A DNA stretch of 64,000 bases from Tumebacillus sp. BK434 (GCF_004340785.1 NZ_SLXS01000001.1:434001-498000); one strand, 5' to 3'. Shown: positions 26,901 to 30,161, counted from the stretch's first letter. Notes: generated by a model from the sequence alone, not told the origin. Numbers and translations: made by a program.

Positions 26901-28612
26901 AGCTGGCCTACACCCAGCGCCTGCGCGGGGAAGAGATCAAACTGCCGCCCAAGACCACGTCCTATCAGGCTTGGGCAAAGCGCATGGCCGACTACGCCAA
27001 GACGCCTGCTCTGCAGCAAGAGCGCGCGTACTGGCTCAAGCAAGGTCAGGCCGCACAGCTGCCGACCGACCGTACAGACGGTGCGAACACAGAGGCGTCC
27101 GCCCAGCATGTGTCGGTGACTTTGGATGCCGCCCACACGCAAGCCCTGCTGCAAGAGGCGCCCAAAGCGTACAACACGCACATCAACGACTTGCTCCTGA
27201 CCGCGCTGGTCGAAGCGTTTGGCGCCTGGACAGGCGAGCGTGCCCTTCTCTTGGATCTTGAAGGGCATGGCCGTGAAGAGATTCTGGAAGGCGTCGACGT
27301 GTCCCGCACCGTCGGCTGGTTCACCGCCGTCTATCCGGTCGGTCTGAACTTGACCGCCGCGTCGCAGCCGGGACAGAAGATCCAAACGGTAAAGCAACGC
27401 CTGCGCGCCATCCCGAACAAAGGCATCGGCTATGGCGTCCTGCGCTACCTGAACGGAGACGAGGCACTCGCTGCGCTGCCGAGCGCCGAGGTGCAGTTTA
27501 ACTACCTTGGGCAGTTGGATCAGGCGCTGGCCGAGTCTGGCGTTTTCACCGTCTCGCAGGCTGACGGCGGCGCGGCCCGCGACCCGCAGAACCCGCGCAG
27601 CCATCTTCTGGAGATCAACTGTGCTGTCAGCGGCGGGCAACTGCAAGTCAACTGGACCTACAGCAGCAACCTACATGAGCGTTCGACGGTGGAAAAGCTG
27701 GCCGGGCAATATCTCGAAGCTTTGCAAGAGCTGATCCGCCACTGCCAGTCGCCCGAAGAGTGGCTGACCGACGACGCGGGCATCCAATGGAACCTGTCGT
27801 CGCCAAACTGCCTGATGCCGCTGAACAATGCGGTGACCGGCACTCCGCTGTTCCTTGTCCACCCGGTCGGCGGCGTGGCGCAGATCTACACCGAGTTGGC
27901 GGATGAGTTGAGCGACCGTCCGGTCTACGGCTTGCAGTCCCGTGGGCTGGACGAAAGCGAAACACCGTTTGGCACCGTCGAAGAGATGGCAGCCTGCTAC
28001 ATCGAGGCGATCCGCTCCGTGCAGCCGTACGGCCCGTATCAACTCGGCGGCTGGTCGATGGGCGGCCTGGTCGCGCTGGAAATGGCGCAGCAGCTCAAGC
28101 GGGCGGGGGAGGAAGTCAGCTTCCTCGGCCTCCTCGACACCCCGGCCCAGCACCTCGGCGGCCACAACGGCCAGCCGACCCCGGTGCATCGCCTGCTGTC
28201 GACGTTTGCCGAAGAGCTGACCAACCGTTTCGGCATCGAGATGCCGGATGCGGCCGAGCTGGCGCAGACGCTGTCTGTCGATGAGTTCCTACAGGAGTTC
28301 ATCACGGCCGCCGCCCGCACCAGCGCCTTGCCGCCGCACATCGGACTGGAGCAGGTCAAGCGTTTCTTCCGCGTCCTGCAAGCCAACGATGCGGCCAACT
28401 GCGTCTACGAGCAGCACTACTACGATGGCACCGTGACCATGTTCCGCGCCATCGAAGACCCCCAGCAAGGCGACAAAGGCCTCACCTTCGGCTGGGACAC
28501 CCAAGCAACCACCGTCCACGTCCACACGGTGCGGGGCAGCCATCATAATATGGTACTCCCTCCGTATGTGAAGATGTTGGGAGCGCTGATGAGAGCTTGT
28601 TTGGAAGGGTAA
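3872..28612 (+). CDS. NRPS1: complete lipohexapeptide synthetase (FAAL-ACP, six modules, two epimerases, thioesterase)
   Basis: A single uninterrupted reading frame of about 8246 residues encodes a cytoplasmic assembly line. Approximate residue order: FAAL 1-565, ACP 600-690, C-A-T modules at 705-1742, 1762-2798, 2824-3863 and 3882-4917, C-A-T-E modules at 4939-6467 and 6486-7963, thioesterase 7977-8246. All carrier domains keep the phosphopantetheine serine (GLDS, GGHS or GGDS). The condensation domains keep HHxxxD. The thioesterase has GWSMGG. By collinearity the product is a fatty acyl group on X(Val-like)-Thr-Gly-like-(DVRH residue)-D-X-D-X. Predictions come from hand-read codes; Thr is firm, the others range from fair to unresolved. 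The gene stands alone between two terminators and has no adjacent MbtH, PPTase or exporter. Base composition matches NRPS3, not NRPS2. Confidence 0.96.
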   Translation: MTTLIRTFSTLIELLQWRADQQGEQAAYTFLLEDGEERHITYADLDRKARAIAVRLQRDHQAGERALLLYPPSLDYISAFFGCLYAGIIAVPAYPPRVNGHLGRLQAIVADAEATVALTTPAILGSIITRFADSPELSNLAWMVPQEADEGMAEHWNHPEAEKSTLAFLQYTSGSTSLPKGVMLSHGNLLHNLKLIESCFGTTADGRGVIWLPPYHDMGLIGGILQPLFTGYPVTLMAPVDFIQKPLKWLETISRLGATVSGGPNFAYELCLQKITPEQRDALDLSSWEIAFTGAEPVRAETLERFAEFFAPCGFKREAFYPCYGLAEGTLFVSGGEKREAPVVRAFDGAALSANRVEEVRGEQGGDRSLVSSGRLALVGQQIVIADPVTGERCADDQVGEIWVSGPSVAQGYWNREEQTEETFHAQLAGTDEGPYLRTGDLGFVQDGELYVTGRLKDLIIIRGRNYYPQDIEFAVQESHPAVKNSNGAAFSIEVNGEERLVVVQEIERVYRKANLADVAAAVRQAVSEEHQLQVHAVVLIKPVSIPKTSSGKVQRHACKAGYLAGTLDVMYSDEPVLPDDAAVAERQTETGGDALTREAVLALLPEQRQAALEAHLHRLSAQVLRVAPALVQPDKSLNALGLDSIMAVELKHELEESFGIVLPFTLLLAGPSLTELAGEIAGQLAAAEDRVLEEQVLPSYAEHSHPLPLSQGQRALWFLQRLAPDSAAYNISRAAVIRGLDADRLRAAFDRLIMRHPLLRARFEMQDGEPVQLIREEARASFVAADAAVWSEAELQERLQAEANAPFDLERDALLRVRLYARSEREHVLLLSIHHIVADFWSLGVLVQELEALYNGTVPALPPRSFGEFVEEHNRLLNSPHGATLQAYWDEKLAGELPILDLPTDRPRPPVQTYRGASASFGLSAGLTDRLKKLAGEHGATLYTLLLAAYQVLLYRYTGQEDLLVGSPTTGRSSAKDAGTIGYFVNPVALRADLSGQPAFAGLLKQVRRTVLEALDHAGYPFPQLVERLQPDRDPSYPPLFQTVFALQKSHLAQSDALGGFALGRSGAVFEWKGLTLESVHMMQQGAQVDLTLFMAEGHGRLSGAFEYNPDLFDAARIERMAAHFATLLQGIAEDAEQSIAELPLLTSAEQEQLLIWNQNTTEYGQGLSIQQVFAAQAQRTPDAVAVVFGERSLTYRELDERTNRLARHLQKQGVQPGEMVGFYLERSLELPLVMLAILKAGAAYVPFDARYPAERLAYMFADTKVDVLLTQADLAEQLPPHGAQVICMDEDTAIWEECADALLDDPSTGESLAYVMYTSGSTGQPKGVLVPHRGVVRLVKSTNYLDIAEGDVVMQYMGVAFDGSTCDIWGALLNGAKLVVSPPGQAALEEIGAEIAKHGATVAMFPTGLFVQMVDDHAEGLCGLRLAITGGDVLPAPQAKRVVQLGITLVNGYGPTENTTFTTCHVMDAASVIGASVPIGRPVSNTTVYLLDGRMQPVPLGVPGELYTGGAGLALGYLNKPEQTAEKFVDNPFGAGKLYRTGDLACWREDGTVEFVGRADNQVKIRGFRVELGEVETALTAHPQVLQAYVMVHGTSIGDKRLAAYVTAEGDVTAAELRAYLKGLLPEYMVPSAFAVLDELKLTPNGKVDRRALPEPDFSLADGMYVAPRTPLEEVVARIWAGVLAAEQVGVEANFFELGGHSLLATQVMSRVNEAFGVTLPLQSLFESPTVAGLAEQIQRAQESQGATAIRTPIAAVERGAALPLSYAQQRLWVLEAFIGGSAVYNMPYALRLQGALHVAALERALNEIIARHEALRTTFDKGDGQPVQVIHEPEWLPLQVEERTEAELLQIVQADARTPFDLSAGPLVRFRLVQVGAEEHVLVFNMHHIVSDGWSTTVFVREFAALYRAFAQGEASPLAPLPVQYADYAVWQREWLQGEVLDGQLAYWKRQLGGELPTLQLPIDRPRPAVQTYSGAVETFVLAPELTQALQTLSNRKGATLFMTMLAGFQVLLSRYSGQEEICVGTPVAGRTQRETEGLIGFFVNTLVMRTDLSGAPSFDELIGRVREVALGAYAHQDVPFEKLVEELQPERDMSRSPLFQVMFDVLSDSITDMELPELALSSLAVDSGTAKFDINLTFRREGGKLVGLFEYNTDLFERATVSRMIGHFTRLLAAAAAEPERSIAELPLLTAEERGELLRAGNDPAAQFAQELCIHERFAQQAERTPDAVAVVYEGASLTYRELNERANQLAHYLQRRGVGPEVLVGLAVERTLEMVVSLLGILKAGGAYVPLDPSYPQDRLAFMLEDSQLSVLVTQEQHLATLPAHAAAVVCLDRDAAEIAQASRENPVSGAAPDSLAYIIYTSGSTGRPKGVLIPHANVGRLLTATEHWFQFDERDVWTVFHSYAFDFSVWEIWGALLYGGRLVVVPYWVSRSPDAFYELLAQEGVTVLNQTPSAFRQLMQAEERAQASAELALRYVIFGGEALELTSLAAWFARHGDATPQLVNMYGITETTVHVTYRPITRSDVESGAGSVIGVPIPDLQVYVLDGQLEPVPYGVAGEMYVGGAGVARGYLNRADLTGERFLANPFGAGRLYKTGDLARRLASGELEYCGRIDQQVKIRGFRIELGEIESLLVSHPAVQECVVMAREDVPGDKRLAAYFVGGAEGAPEIGELRSYLKERLPEYMIPSAFVKMDVMPLTANGKIDLRALPVPELSAAATHAYVAPRTAAEELVAGIWADVLRADLVGAEDNFFELGGHSLLATQVISRVNEAFGVQMPLRALFESPTVAELAGSIGRMAGTAASKPCAGIEKVSREAALPLSFAQQRLWLIDQLMPGSAVYSIPFAVRLRGELDVEAMERSLNELIARHESLRTAFASRDGGAVQVIAEPGWTALEVLDVPSEAEVQALILQEAREPFDLTVGPLVRFRLLKCGAKEHVLVANMHHIIADGWSIGVFTAEFAALYEAFRQGQPAPLAQLPIQYADYAAWQRQWLQGEVMDEQLAYWKTQLGGELPALQLPTDRPRPPVQTHQGAAARFRLPEALSAGVRKLSRQAGATLFMTLLSGFQALLSRYTGQEDICVGTPLAGRHHGETEGLIGLFVNTLVLRADLSGNPTFADLLSRVRETALGAYAHQDVPFEKLVEELQPERDMSRTPLFQVLFVLQNARQSDIELPELQLQMIDADGGMAKFDLELSMEEQGGTIAGALTYNTDLFDAETISRMIGHYLTLLAGAVEAPHAPLSGLPLLTAAEEEQLLERWNGALPDVPHACLHHLIEAQAAKTPERTAVLFGEERLTYAELNARANRLAHYLQQLGVGPDALVTLCVERSLDLMVGVLGILKAGGAYVPLDTSYPEERIQLILEDTQAPVLLTQSHLLSRLPDSILQPGAKSAQAARVVCFDLDGAEIADQPDHNPASAVQPHHLAYMIYTSGSTGRPKAVMVEHGNLVSTLQASQERFRFGADDVMPWIASVAFDIALFESMNTLLQGGATVILAREHVLDLPQLIQDLKGYTAIHTVPSLMRQIVQTIRDQGVPASDYDGMRLVFTGGDAVPPDLLDEMKEVFRQAEIHVLYGPTEGTIICSNFAVPRGTGMTRLLIGRRLVNAQLRVYDAHRQLVPVGIPGELYIGGLGVTRGYYQREELNAEKFVTVEGERWYRTGDLTRYLADGTLEFLGRIDNQVKIRGFRIEIGEIEAVLIQHPSVHESVVIVHESAAGDKRLAAYLVPEDGEQADSAELRSYLKDKLPEYMVPTFLIQLDALPLNPNGKIDRRALPAPDTVALEAAVYTAPRTETEALVAQVFADVLGMEQVSIDENFFSLGGHSLLATQVISRLSAALGTQIPLRHLFEAPTAADFAAGLELGEAAHALVPVARGGELPMSFAQQRLWVIDQLMPGHTAYNMPLAVRLQGHLDAQAFENALNGILSRHEALRTTFAENADGLPVQVIAEPEWQTLLRLDLSGLSTAEREQEAMRLAQADATAPFDLTAGPVIRFSLLQMGENEHILLLNMHHIVSDGWSMGLFVQEFTALYSAYLRGEDAVLKPLPIQYADYAHWQRETLAGDKLEAELNYWKNQLSGELPLLQLPTDLTGEETQAGADVSLTLPNALTGRLQELSQRYGATMFMTILGAFQTLLHRHSGQDDICIGTPIAGRSAVETEGLIGFFLNTLVMRADLSGAPTFVELLGRVRETALGAYAHAELPFERLVEEVQPERRLHRNPIFDVLVNYLNMPPLQADLPELSVTPLPAVEQEAKFLLSLIVQEQEGAGLALRLIYRSSLFSEARITELLSQLEVLLEQIADDPNLRIDQYSLVTEASRRLLPDRSAVLDGPAYPFVQELFAQWAERTPQQIAVAQGEAALTYTELNERADELAACLQARGVEKGGVVAVISTRCFGLIAAMLGVLKSGGVLLMIDEDLPAARKRVMLEESKAQHVLHLTGGQAQGELADLLAAYRVLTVDPGGQGNFGRETAAFVQPDLLPDDPAYIFFTSGTTGVPKGVLGRHNGLSHFLIWQRETFRIGPDDRSSQLIHLSFDVALRDIFLPLTSGATLCLPDKLDDLSAEYLLPWLEREKISVLHTVPSLAASWVSQAPAGITLSALRCLFTAGEPLTDVLVGRWRQQFPELGDIINLYGPTETTLAKCYYVVPAQPLPGIQPVGSPQPNTQVLILNGQGGLCGIGEAGEIVIRTPYRSLGYINNAEEGAKRFVGDLYFTGDKGRYRQDGLLEILGRVDDQVKVRGVRVQLNEVSSTLARHAAVDACAVLDWKDEQGDVTLAAYVVLQAAQAATAAELRAFLSGQLLAAMVPSAFVFLERLPLTSNGKVDRKALPRPELVSVEADEYVAPRTETEAQLALIWADVLKREGVGVTANFFDLGGHSLLATQMISRVRQAFSVELSLHSLFERPTISGLAGLIAASRGHADGPALVPVARGGLLPLSYAQQRLWFLDRLESNSAAYNIPLILRVQGALDLQVVGHTMHELVRRHETLRTTFAEVEGGAVQKIAPVATQGDGAGAGATADAIIANTAEAHSNNSANLRHVATASGQATVTVPMIELPEAEALAYLQREAQRPFDLGQGPLIRANVVRVAEYDHFLLLNMHHIISDAWSVGVLLNEFAALYEAFAAAQTSPIAELAIQYADYAVWQREWLQGERLTAQLDYWRGQLGDGVPVLQLPTDRPRPQVQTFAGAQIPFVLSKELTRGLNALSRQTGASLYMTLLAAFQTLLSRYTGQEDIAVGSPIAGRQRTELEGLIGFFVNTLVLRTDLSGAPTFRELLQRVRRTALDAYAHQDVPFEMLVGELGVERSLSHSPLFQVMFALQNVPLADREVAGLTLSPVPFEVQTAKFDLSMMLLEQGETISGALDFNTDLFDRATMQRLIANFQTLLGSLLADPDCPLASLELVAAEEVRQLQAWNETAADFPAERTIQEQFAEMVRLHADRIAVSDSTQTLTYRELNDRANAVARELRARGVRPNQPVGFMLERGVQVMVTLFGILKAGAAYLPIDADYPAERIAYMLEDSGAAWVITQQSLQARIVTLAPDLLCLEDVPRTCAQGDPELINTPDDLAYIIYTSGSTGRPKGTLLRHTGVLNLASWAHDVLGENEQDVILQYSNNSFDASVQEIFCALLNGSRLHVLSQDERLSIEAFADAVCSVQATAVLLPTVFFHQLGSSLADEGVQKLASLKRVLVGGEAVSSAAVRSWQHRFGTGMEVVNVYGPTEITVICTAYRLQELLPEEVSSLPIGKPLPNFQHYILNSALELCPIGVVGELYVGGVSLAKGYHNQPEKTAEAFLPHPFQAGERLYKTGDLARWLPGGNVEYMGRIDHQVKIRGFRVELSEIEDRLGKHPSLQQVVVTAREQRLVAYVVPPKGQEIDSGELRSYLKEKLPEYMIPSAFVVLDALPLTPNNKVDLRALPAPELTDLVAAGSYTAPRSDMEAALAEVWQGVLRLEKVGIHDNFFALGGDSILSIQIINRAAQKGIRLTPKDLFQSQTIAELAERAQTGTDLAAEQGPVTGPVLLTPIQRWFFGQELPAPDHWNMSVLFELRETLDTEAMRDAVAQLLDHHDALRMRYEQAAGEWQQTIKEPGGDVPFVTVDLTGREAELEAEAEHWQQSLSIADGPLLRFVHVKFGGARRDVLLLIVHHLVIDGVSWRILLQDLEAAYAGRSLPPKTTSFQAWSERLAAHAQTPAVLQEKAHWLQLQDAPVAELPVDHAHGANTIGSSRRLSLSLTTEETQQLLQEAPQAYNTQINDLLLTALVAAFAKWTGDRALLLDFEGHGREEIGDGIDVSRTVGWFTTMYPVLLQLPGDADTGARIKAVKEQLRAIPSRGLGFGLLRDLNGDAALQELPAAQVSFNYLGQFDQVTAESALFAVSNMPGGAPRGKANPRHHLLEINGAVQGGQLHLNWTYSVNVHEVTTVEQLAQSFLHELRAVIHHCLSEEAGGYTPSDFPEARLSQERLDELMASLTERGITRPDIEAVYELSPMQQGMIFHSMMSPEEGVYVVQMNMELNGTLDEAALQRAWQQVLLRHPILRTGFEWKGLETPQQVVYRRVQLPIETLDWRGERSVGFEAFLLQDRLRGFDLSVAPLMRLTLIRMADRAYRLVWTSHHLLLDGWSMPLVFKELVTLFEAELRGTEAQLTPRRPYRDFIAWLQEQDLLAAEAFWRGKLSGFTAPNRLPVERTGPPAEMPIKRYGEQKVTLSAETTAVLQEAARAQGLTLNTLFQGAWALLLSRYCREQDVVFGATVSGRPTELAGADSMIGLFINTLPMRLHTAPERSVLSFLKDLQAQQVEVRDCEFTPLVQVQGWSDVPRDQPLFESIVVFENYPLDETIVPVFGDLEVKEMTTLEMDSYPLTVMALPGAEFTIKVAFDHLRFEEAVIARLIGHLQMLLLSLLDDPKAALADVPMLTEAERHQLLGEWNDTAVDHPQEICIHQLFQEQAERTPDAIAVIHGDEQLTYAELNARANQLAHRLQKLGVGPDVLVGIAAERSLELMIGLLGILKAGGAYLPIDPAYPAARISFMLEDSQVGVLLTQGHLTASLPSHPAHVICLDTGWEGIAEESADACLSAVTADNLSYMIYTSGSTGTPKGVLIPHRAVVNHRFAIARAYGLLASDRVLQFASISFDIAVEEVFPTLLSGATLVLRGEQMAAAEFLHWVAAQGITVLNLPTAYWHSWVHELALQSAELPSALRLTIVGGEKASPEAYALWKKLAGESVRWFNSYGPTEATVTATTYEPSGEEALAALNLPIGRPIDNLQLYVLDEQLHPVPIGVPGELHIGGVGLARGYLKRPELTAEKFIANPFGAAGSRLYKTGDLVRYLPDGNLEYIGRTDDQVKVRGFRIELGEIETLLEGHPAVHTAVVIVRDERLVAYFVGEAAADLRAYLREKMPEYMIPSAFVALAELPMTPNGKVDRRALPAPDTLFTAPGAGTAYEAPRSKTEQALAEIWQNALRREQVGIRDNFFELGGDSILSLQIISRAAAKGIRLTPKDLFTHQSIAELAEAAGTVTAAALADQGEVTGEVLLTPIQRWFFDAQMHNAGHWNMSMLFETQESLDDAILQDVFAQLLQHHDALRMQFADGRQSNAAWSGDVPLTSRDLTHLPADEQEAAFEAEAGRLQASLDLQAGPPVHVAAFHFGAERGSRLLLIVHHLVIDGVSWRILLEDLELAYTQRLRGEEIKLPPKTTSYQAWAKRMADYAKTPALQQERAYWLKQGQAAQLPTDRTDGANTEASAQHVSVTLDAAHTQALLQEAPKAYNTHINDLLLTALVEAFGAWTGERALLLDLEGHGREEILEGVDVSRTVGWFTAVYPVGLNLTAASQPGQKIQTVKQRLRAIPNKGIGYGVLRYLNGDEALAALPSAEVQFNYLGQLDQALAESGVFTVSQADGGAARDPQNPRSHLLEINCAVSGGQLQVNWTYSSNLHERSTVEKLAGQYLEALQELIRHCQSPEEWLTDDAGIQWNLSSPNCLMPLNNAVTGTPLFLVHPVGGVAQIYTELADELSDRPVYGLQSRGLDESETPFGTVEEMAACYIEAIRSVQPYGPYQLGGWSMGGLVALEMAQQLKRAGEEVSFLGLLDTPAQHLGGHNGQPTPVHRLLSTFAEELTNRFGIEMPDAAELAQTLSVDEFLQEFITAAARTSALPPHIGLEQVKRFFRVLQANDAANCVYEQHYYDGTVTMFRAIEDPQQGDKGLTFGWDTQATTVHVHTVRGSHHNMVLPPYVKMLGALMRACLEG
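5985..9095 (+). other. NRPS1 module 1: starter C, A1 (DGCMIGGTFK), T
   Basis: C (5985-7300) has HHIVADFWS at 6374-6400. Phe replaces the usual Gly after the Asp, as expected for a condensation domain that N-acylates with a fatty acid. A1 (7375-8860) gives code DGCMIGGTFK, seven of ten positions shared with the Val code DAFWIGGTFK, so a branched aliphatic residue is the best guess. T carries GGHSLL near 8971. Confidence 0.75.
9155..12265 (+). other. NRPS1 module 2: C, A2 (Thr), T
   Basis: C (9155-10455) is of the LCL type, with HHIVSDGWS near 9541. A2 (10505-12025) gives DFWNIGMVHK, the canonical threonine code. T has GGHSLL near 12154. The Thr hydroxyl is a possible nucleophile for a depsipeptide ring formed by the C-terminal thioesterase; this is inference only. 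Confidence 0.88.
12340..15460 (+). other. NRPS1 module 3: C, A3 (DIFHFGLIIK, Gly-like), T
   Basis: C has HHIIADGWS near 12721. A3 (13700-15215) carries a FDIALFES core and code DIFHFGLIIK. This shares D-I-x-x-x-G-L-I-x-K with the glycine code DILQLGLIWK, so Gly or another small residue is the tentative call. T has GGHSLL near 15349. Confidence 0.65.
15515..18620 (+). other. NRPS1 module 4: unusual C-A subtype, A4 (DVRHFALLAK), T
   Basis: C keeps HHIVSDGWS but its tail is divergent, and the C-A linker reads LVTEASRRLLPD, unlike the other modules. A4 (16880-18380) has FTSGTTG in place of YTSGSTG, LRDIF in the pocket region and code DVRHFALLAK. Arg239/His278 is the pair seen in domains that activate a side-chain carboxyl. 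The substrate may be an acidic amino acid joined through its side chain. T has GGHSLL near 18505. Confidence 0.7.
18685..23270 (+). other. NRPS1 module 5: C with insertion, A5 (DAQLLGVVIK), T, epimerase
   Basis: C5 (18685-20110) has HHIISDAWS and an additional low-complexity segment of about 45 residues at roughly 18905-19040. A5 (20160-21640) gives DAQLLGVVIK, which I cannot assign; it resembles Gln/Glu codes at some positions but lacks their Asp. T is of the GGDSIL kind, which usually precedes an epimerase. E (21940-23260) has HHLVIDGVSW at 22315 and should give a D-residue. Confidence 0.75.
23325..27760 (+). other. NRPS1 module 6: DCL condensation, A6 (DIENIGSVTK), T, second epimerase
   Basis: C6 opens with ELSPMQQGMIFHS and has HHLLLDGWS, the DCL form that accepts an upstream D-residue, consistent with the epimerase before it. 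A6 (24690-26150) gives DIENIGSVTK; Glu239 and Asn278 are also found in the ornithine-type code DMENLGLINK, so a basic residue is possible. T is GGDSIL. A second epimerase (26470-27750, HHLVIDGVSW at 26848) sits directly before the thioesterase. Confidence 0.75.
27800..28612 (+). other. NRPS1 thioesterase domain
   Basis: This type I thioesterase of about 270 residues has the serine nucleophile in GWSMGG near 28050 and a C-terminal catalytic His in GSHHNM near 28540. It should release the lipopeptide by hydrolysis or cyclisation. It receives a chain ending in a residue from an E-containing module. Confidence 0.9.
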
Positions 28613-28620
28613 AATGGATA

Positions 28621-28656
28621 GAACACGAGGGACAGGTGCCCTCGTGTTCTTTTTTG
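28621..28656 (+). terminator. Intrinsic terminator of NRPS1
   Basis: A perfect eleven-base-pair stem (GAACACGAGGG with its complement, 28621-28649) with a seven-base loop runs into six T residues. It starts nine bases after the NRPS1 stop codon. Confidence 0.92.
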
Positions 28657-28673
28657 CTTGGAGAAGTTGGATC

Positions 28674-28886
28674 ATGAGCTTGGCAGTTACTTGTGAACGA
28701 TTCGGCTGTTCTCGAGGTGTCGGGCATGGCTCCGTTTATGAAGCTGAGATTTTGAACTCAAGCGGGGACTGTGAAGTTGTAATGATTGTGATGCATCTTG
28801 GGCAGTATTTGATGATGAGGAAGGGCAACGGGCAGGATACTTCAATCCGGTTAGAATCTCTTGTATTTCATCCTGAAGAAAAATAA
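28674..28886 (+). CDS. Small hypothetical protein
   Basis: This is a 70-residue ORF with no family I recognise. The start ATG 28674 has a purine-rich stretch (TGGAGAAG) at a fair SD distance. The frame is open further back, but that would run through the NRPS1 terminator. The product is soluble, with two Cys near residues 7 and 12 and no signal peptide. The main argument for a real gene is that its stop codon is followed at once by a terminator of its own. Confidence 0.45.
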   Translation: MSLAVTCERFGCSRGVGHGSVYEAEILNSSGDCEVVMIVMHLGQYLMMRKGNGQDTSIRLESLVFHPEEK

Positions 28887-28887
28887 C

Positions 28888-28908
28888 CCGCCAATTAGGC
28901 GGTTTTTT
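28888..28908 (+). terminator. Intrinsic terminator after the small hypothetical gene
   Basis: A CCGCC/GGCGG stem with loop AATTA is followed by TTTTTT, starting one base after the stop codon of the preceding small ORF. Confidence 0.75.
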
Positions 28909-28975
28909 AAAGGTTAGAGGAGGTAACTTGTAGAAATCACTAACGAAAATATAAAATACAAGGAGTTGATCAGTA

Positions 28976-29428
28976 ATGTTTATAACGAAGTACAAACAAC
29001 TGTTTGCAGGCATTCTCATTGGCAGTGTCATTGCAGGCGTCAGTGTTGCTTCGGCAGACCAAAGTATCACCGCCTATTTGAGCCCGATCAAGTTTACTTT
29101 TGACGGTGAAGCGAAGAAGTTGCCGGAAGGTTATGCTGTGCTTACTTATAAGGATCGTACATACGTGCCTGCGCGTTTCGTCGCAGAAGAGCTTGGTGCA
29201 AACGTCGAGTGGATCAATGCAACCCAAACGGTTGCAATTCGAACCGGACTGCCAACACCGCCAAGTCAAGCTTGTGGAACACCTACGATCAAAGGAAACA
29301 TCAGCAGTTCGGGAGAGAAAATCTACCATGTGCCTGGTGGTCAATACTACGAAGCAACAAAAGCTGAGGAGATGTTCTGCACGAAAGAAGAAGCAGTGGC
29401 AGCCGGCTATCGTGCCTCGTTGCGGTAG
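28976..29428 (+). CDS. Secreted protein with stalk (copper amine oxidase N-like) segment and C-terminal sunset-type domain
   Basis: The 150-residue precursor begins with a signal peptide (residues 1 to about 27, hydrophobic core followed by ASA). Residues 30-90 look like a copper amine oxidase N-terminal-like (stalk) domain, with DRTYVPARFVAEELGANVEW, a common extracellular module in spore-forming Firmicutes. Residues 103-148 resemble the small sunset-type domain found at the C-terminus of secreted nucleases (KGNISSSGEKIYHVPGG, a Cys, and EAVAAGYRAS). The function is unknown; cell-surface or extracellular location is likely. The start ATG 28976 follows an AAGGAG at about 28961. Moderate G+C sets it apart from the NRPS1 gene. 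Confidence 0.75.
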   Translation: MFITKYKQLFAGILIGSVIAGVSVASADQSITAYLSPIKFTFDGEAKKLPEGYAVLTYKDRTYVPARFVAEELGANVEWINATQTVAIRTGLPTPPSQACGTPTIKGNISSSGEKIYHVPGGQYYEATKAEEMFCTKEEAVAAGYRASLR

Positions 29429-29435
29429 CGATGTC

Positions 29436-29487
29436 ACATGAACAAGGAGCATCGGCCCGAAAAGGGTCAGTGCTCCTTTGTTCATGT
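29436..29487 (+). terminator. Long hairpin, probable terminator
   Basis: Inverted arms of about 16 bases, with one bulged T, enclose a further GC-rich inner stem. The 3' arm contains the T-rich CTCCTTTGTT. It lies eight bases after the stop of the stalk/sunset gene, so termination is the likely role, possibly in both directions. Confidence 0.6.
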
Positions 29488-29562
29488 AACGTGTTAACTT
29501 TCTCGAATCTCGAAGAACGTGTAAGATGATAGATAACATCACAGACGCTTAGGAGGATACGC

Positions 29563-30120
29563 ATGATCCGTCCAGCAACTCAAGCAGACTTTCAACCGGC
29601 CATCAAACTGATCTACTCAACCATTGGGAAAATAGGCAATACGCTCGCAGGTTCGGACCAGCCTGCAGAGGTCACACGAATCCTCGAAGAATTCTTTCAG
29701 CAAAAGGGCAACCGTCTCAGCTATGAAAACACGCTCGTCAAAGAACAAGACGGGCGTGTCGTGGGCGTCCTCGTATCGTACCACGGCAGCCGGACTGCCG
29801 AGCTTGACCAACCGTTCCTCGACCGCTTGATCGATCAAACTGGCGACCCAAGCCTTACGATCACCAAAGAAGCACAGGACGATGAATATTACCTCGACAC
29901 GATCGCCGTATCTTCTGAATACGAAGGACGCGGCTATGGCAAGGAACTGATGCGAGCGTTCGAAGCAAAGGCACATGCTGAGCAGCATCACAAACTGGCA
30001 CTGCTCGTTGAAAAAGACAATGAGCGTGCGTACCGTCTCTACGAAAAAACGGGCTTTCGCGTCGATGGCGAATTGACGGTCAGCGGCTATCGGTTTTACC
30101 ATATGGTGAAACTTATCTGA
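29563..30120 (+). CDS. GNAT-family N-acetyltransferase
   Basis: This 185-residue protein has the Gcn5-related acetyltransferase fold. The acetyl-CoA pyrophosphate loop is visible as EGRGYGKELM at about residues 126-135, after the motif-A strand LDTIAVSSEYE. The closing motif-B region reads ERAYRLYEKTGF near residues 155-166. The substrate cannot be predicted. The start ATG 29563 has a clear SD (TAGGAGG, about 29550-29556) six bases upstream. It stands alone, between hairpins, and transcribes away from the preceding stalk-domain gene. It may modify a small molecule or protein; a role in peptide tailoring or self-resistance is not supported by anything visible. Confidence 0.88.
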   Translation: MIRPATQADFQPAIKLIYSTIGKIGNTLAGSDQPAEVTRILEEFFQQKGNRLSYENTLVKEQDGRVVGVLVSYHGSRTAELDQPFLDRLIDQTGDPSLTITKEAQDDEYYLDTIAVSSEYEGRGYGKELMRAFEAKAHAEQHHKLALLVEKDNERAYRLYEKTGFRVDGELTVSGYRFYHMVKLI

Positions 30121-30138
30121 CCCAGAGCGAACGCTAAA

Positions 30139-30161
30139 AAAGACGCCTAGATGACGTCTTT
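30139..30161 (-). terminator. Terminator of the minus-strand DUF7662-like gene
   Basis: AAAGACG and CGTCTTT flank a nine-base loop. Read on the minus strand the hairpin is followed by a T-run and overlaps the stop of the frameshifted gene. It may also stop transcription of the GNAT gene from the other side. Confidence 0.65.

Noticed and set aside
28614-28673. Upstream extension of the small hypothetical ORF to 28614
   Set aside because: It would translate the NRPS1 terminator hairpin; ATG 28674 has a plausible SD of its own.
28928-28955. TTGTAG-N16-TATAAA as a promoter of the stalk/sunset gene
   Set aside because: The predicted start of transcription would fall in or after the Shine-Dalgarno site of the gene.
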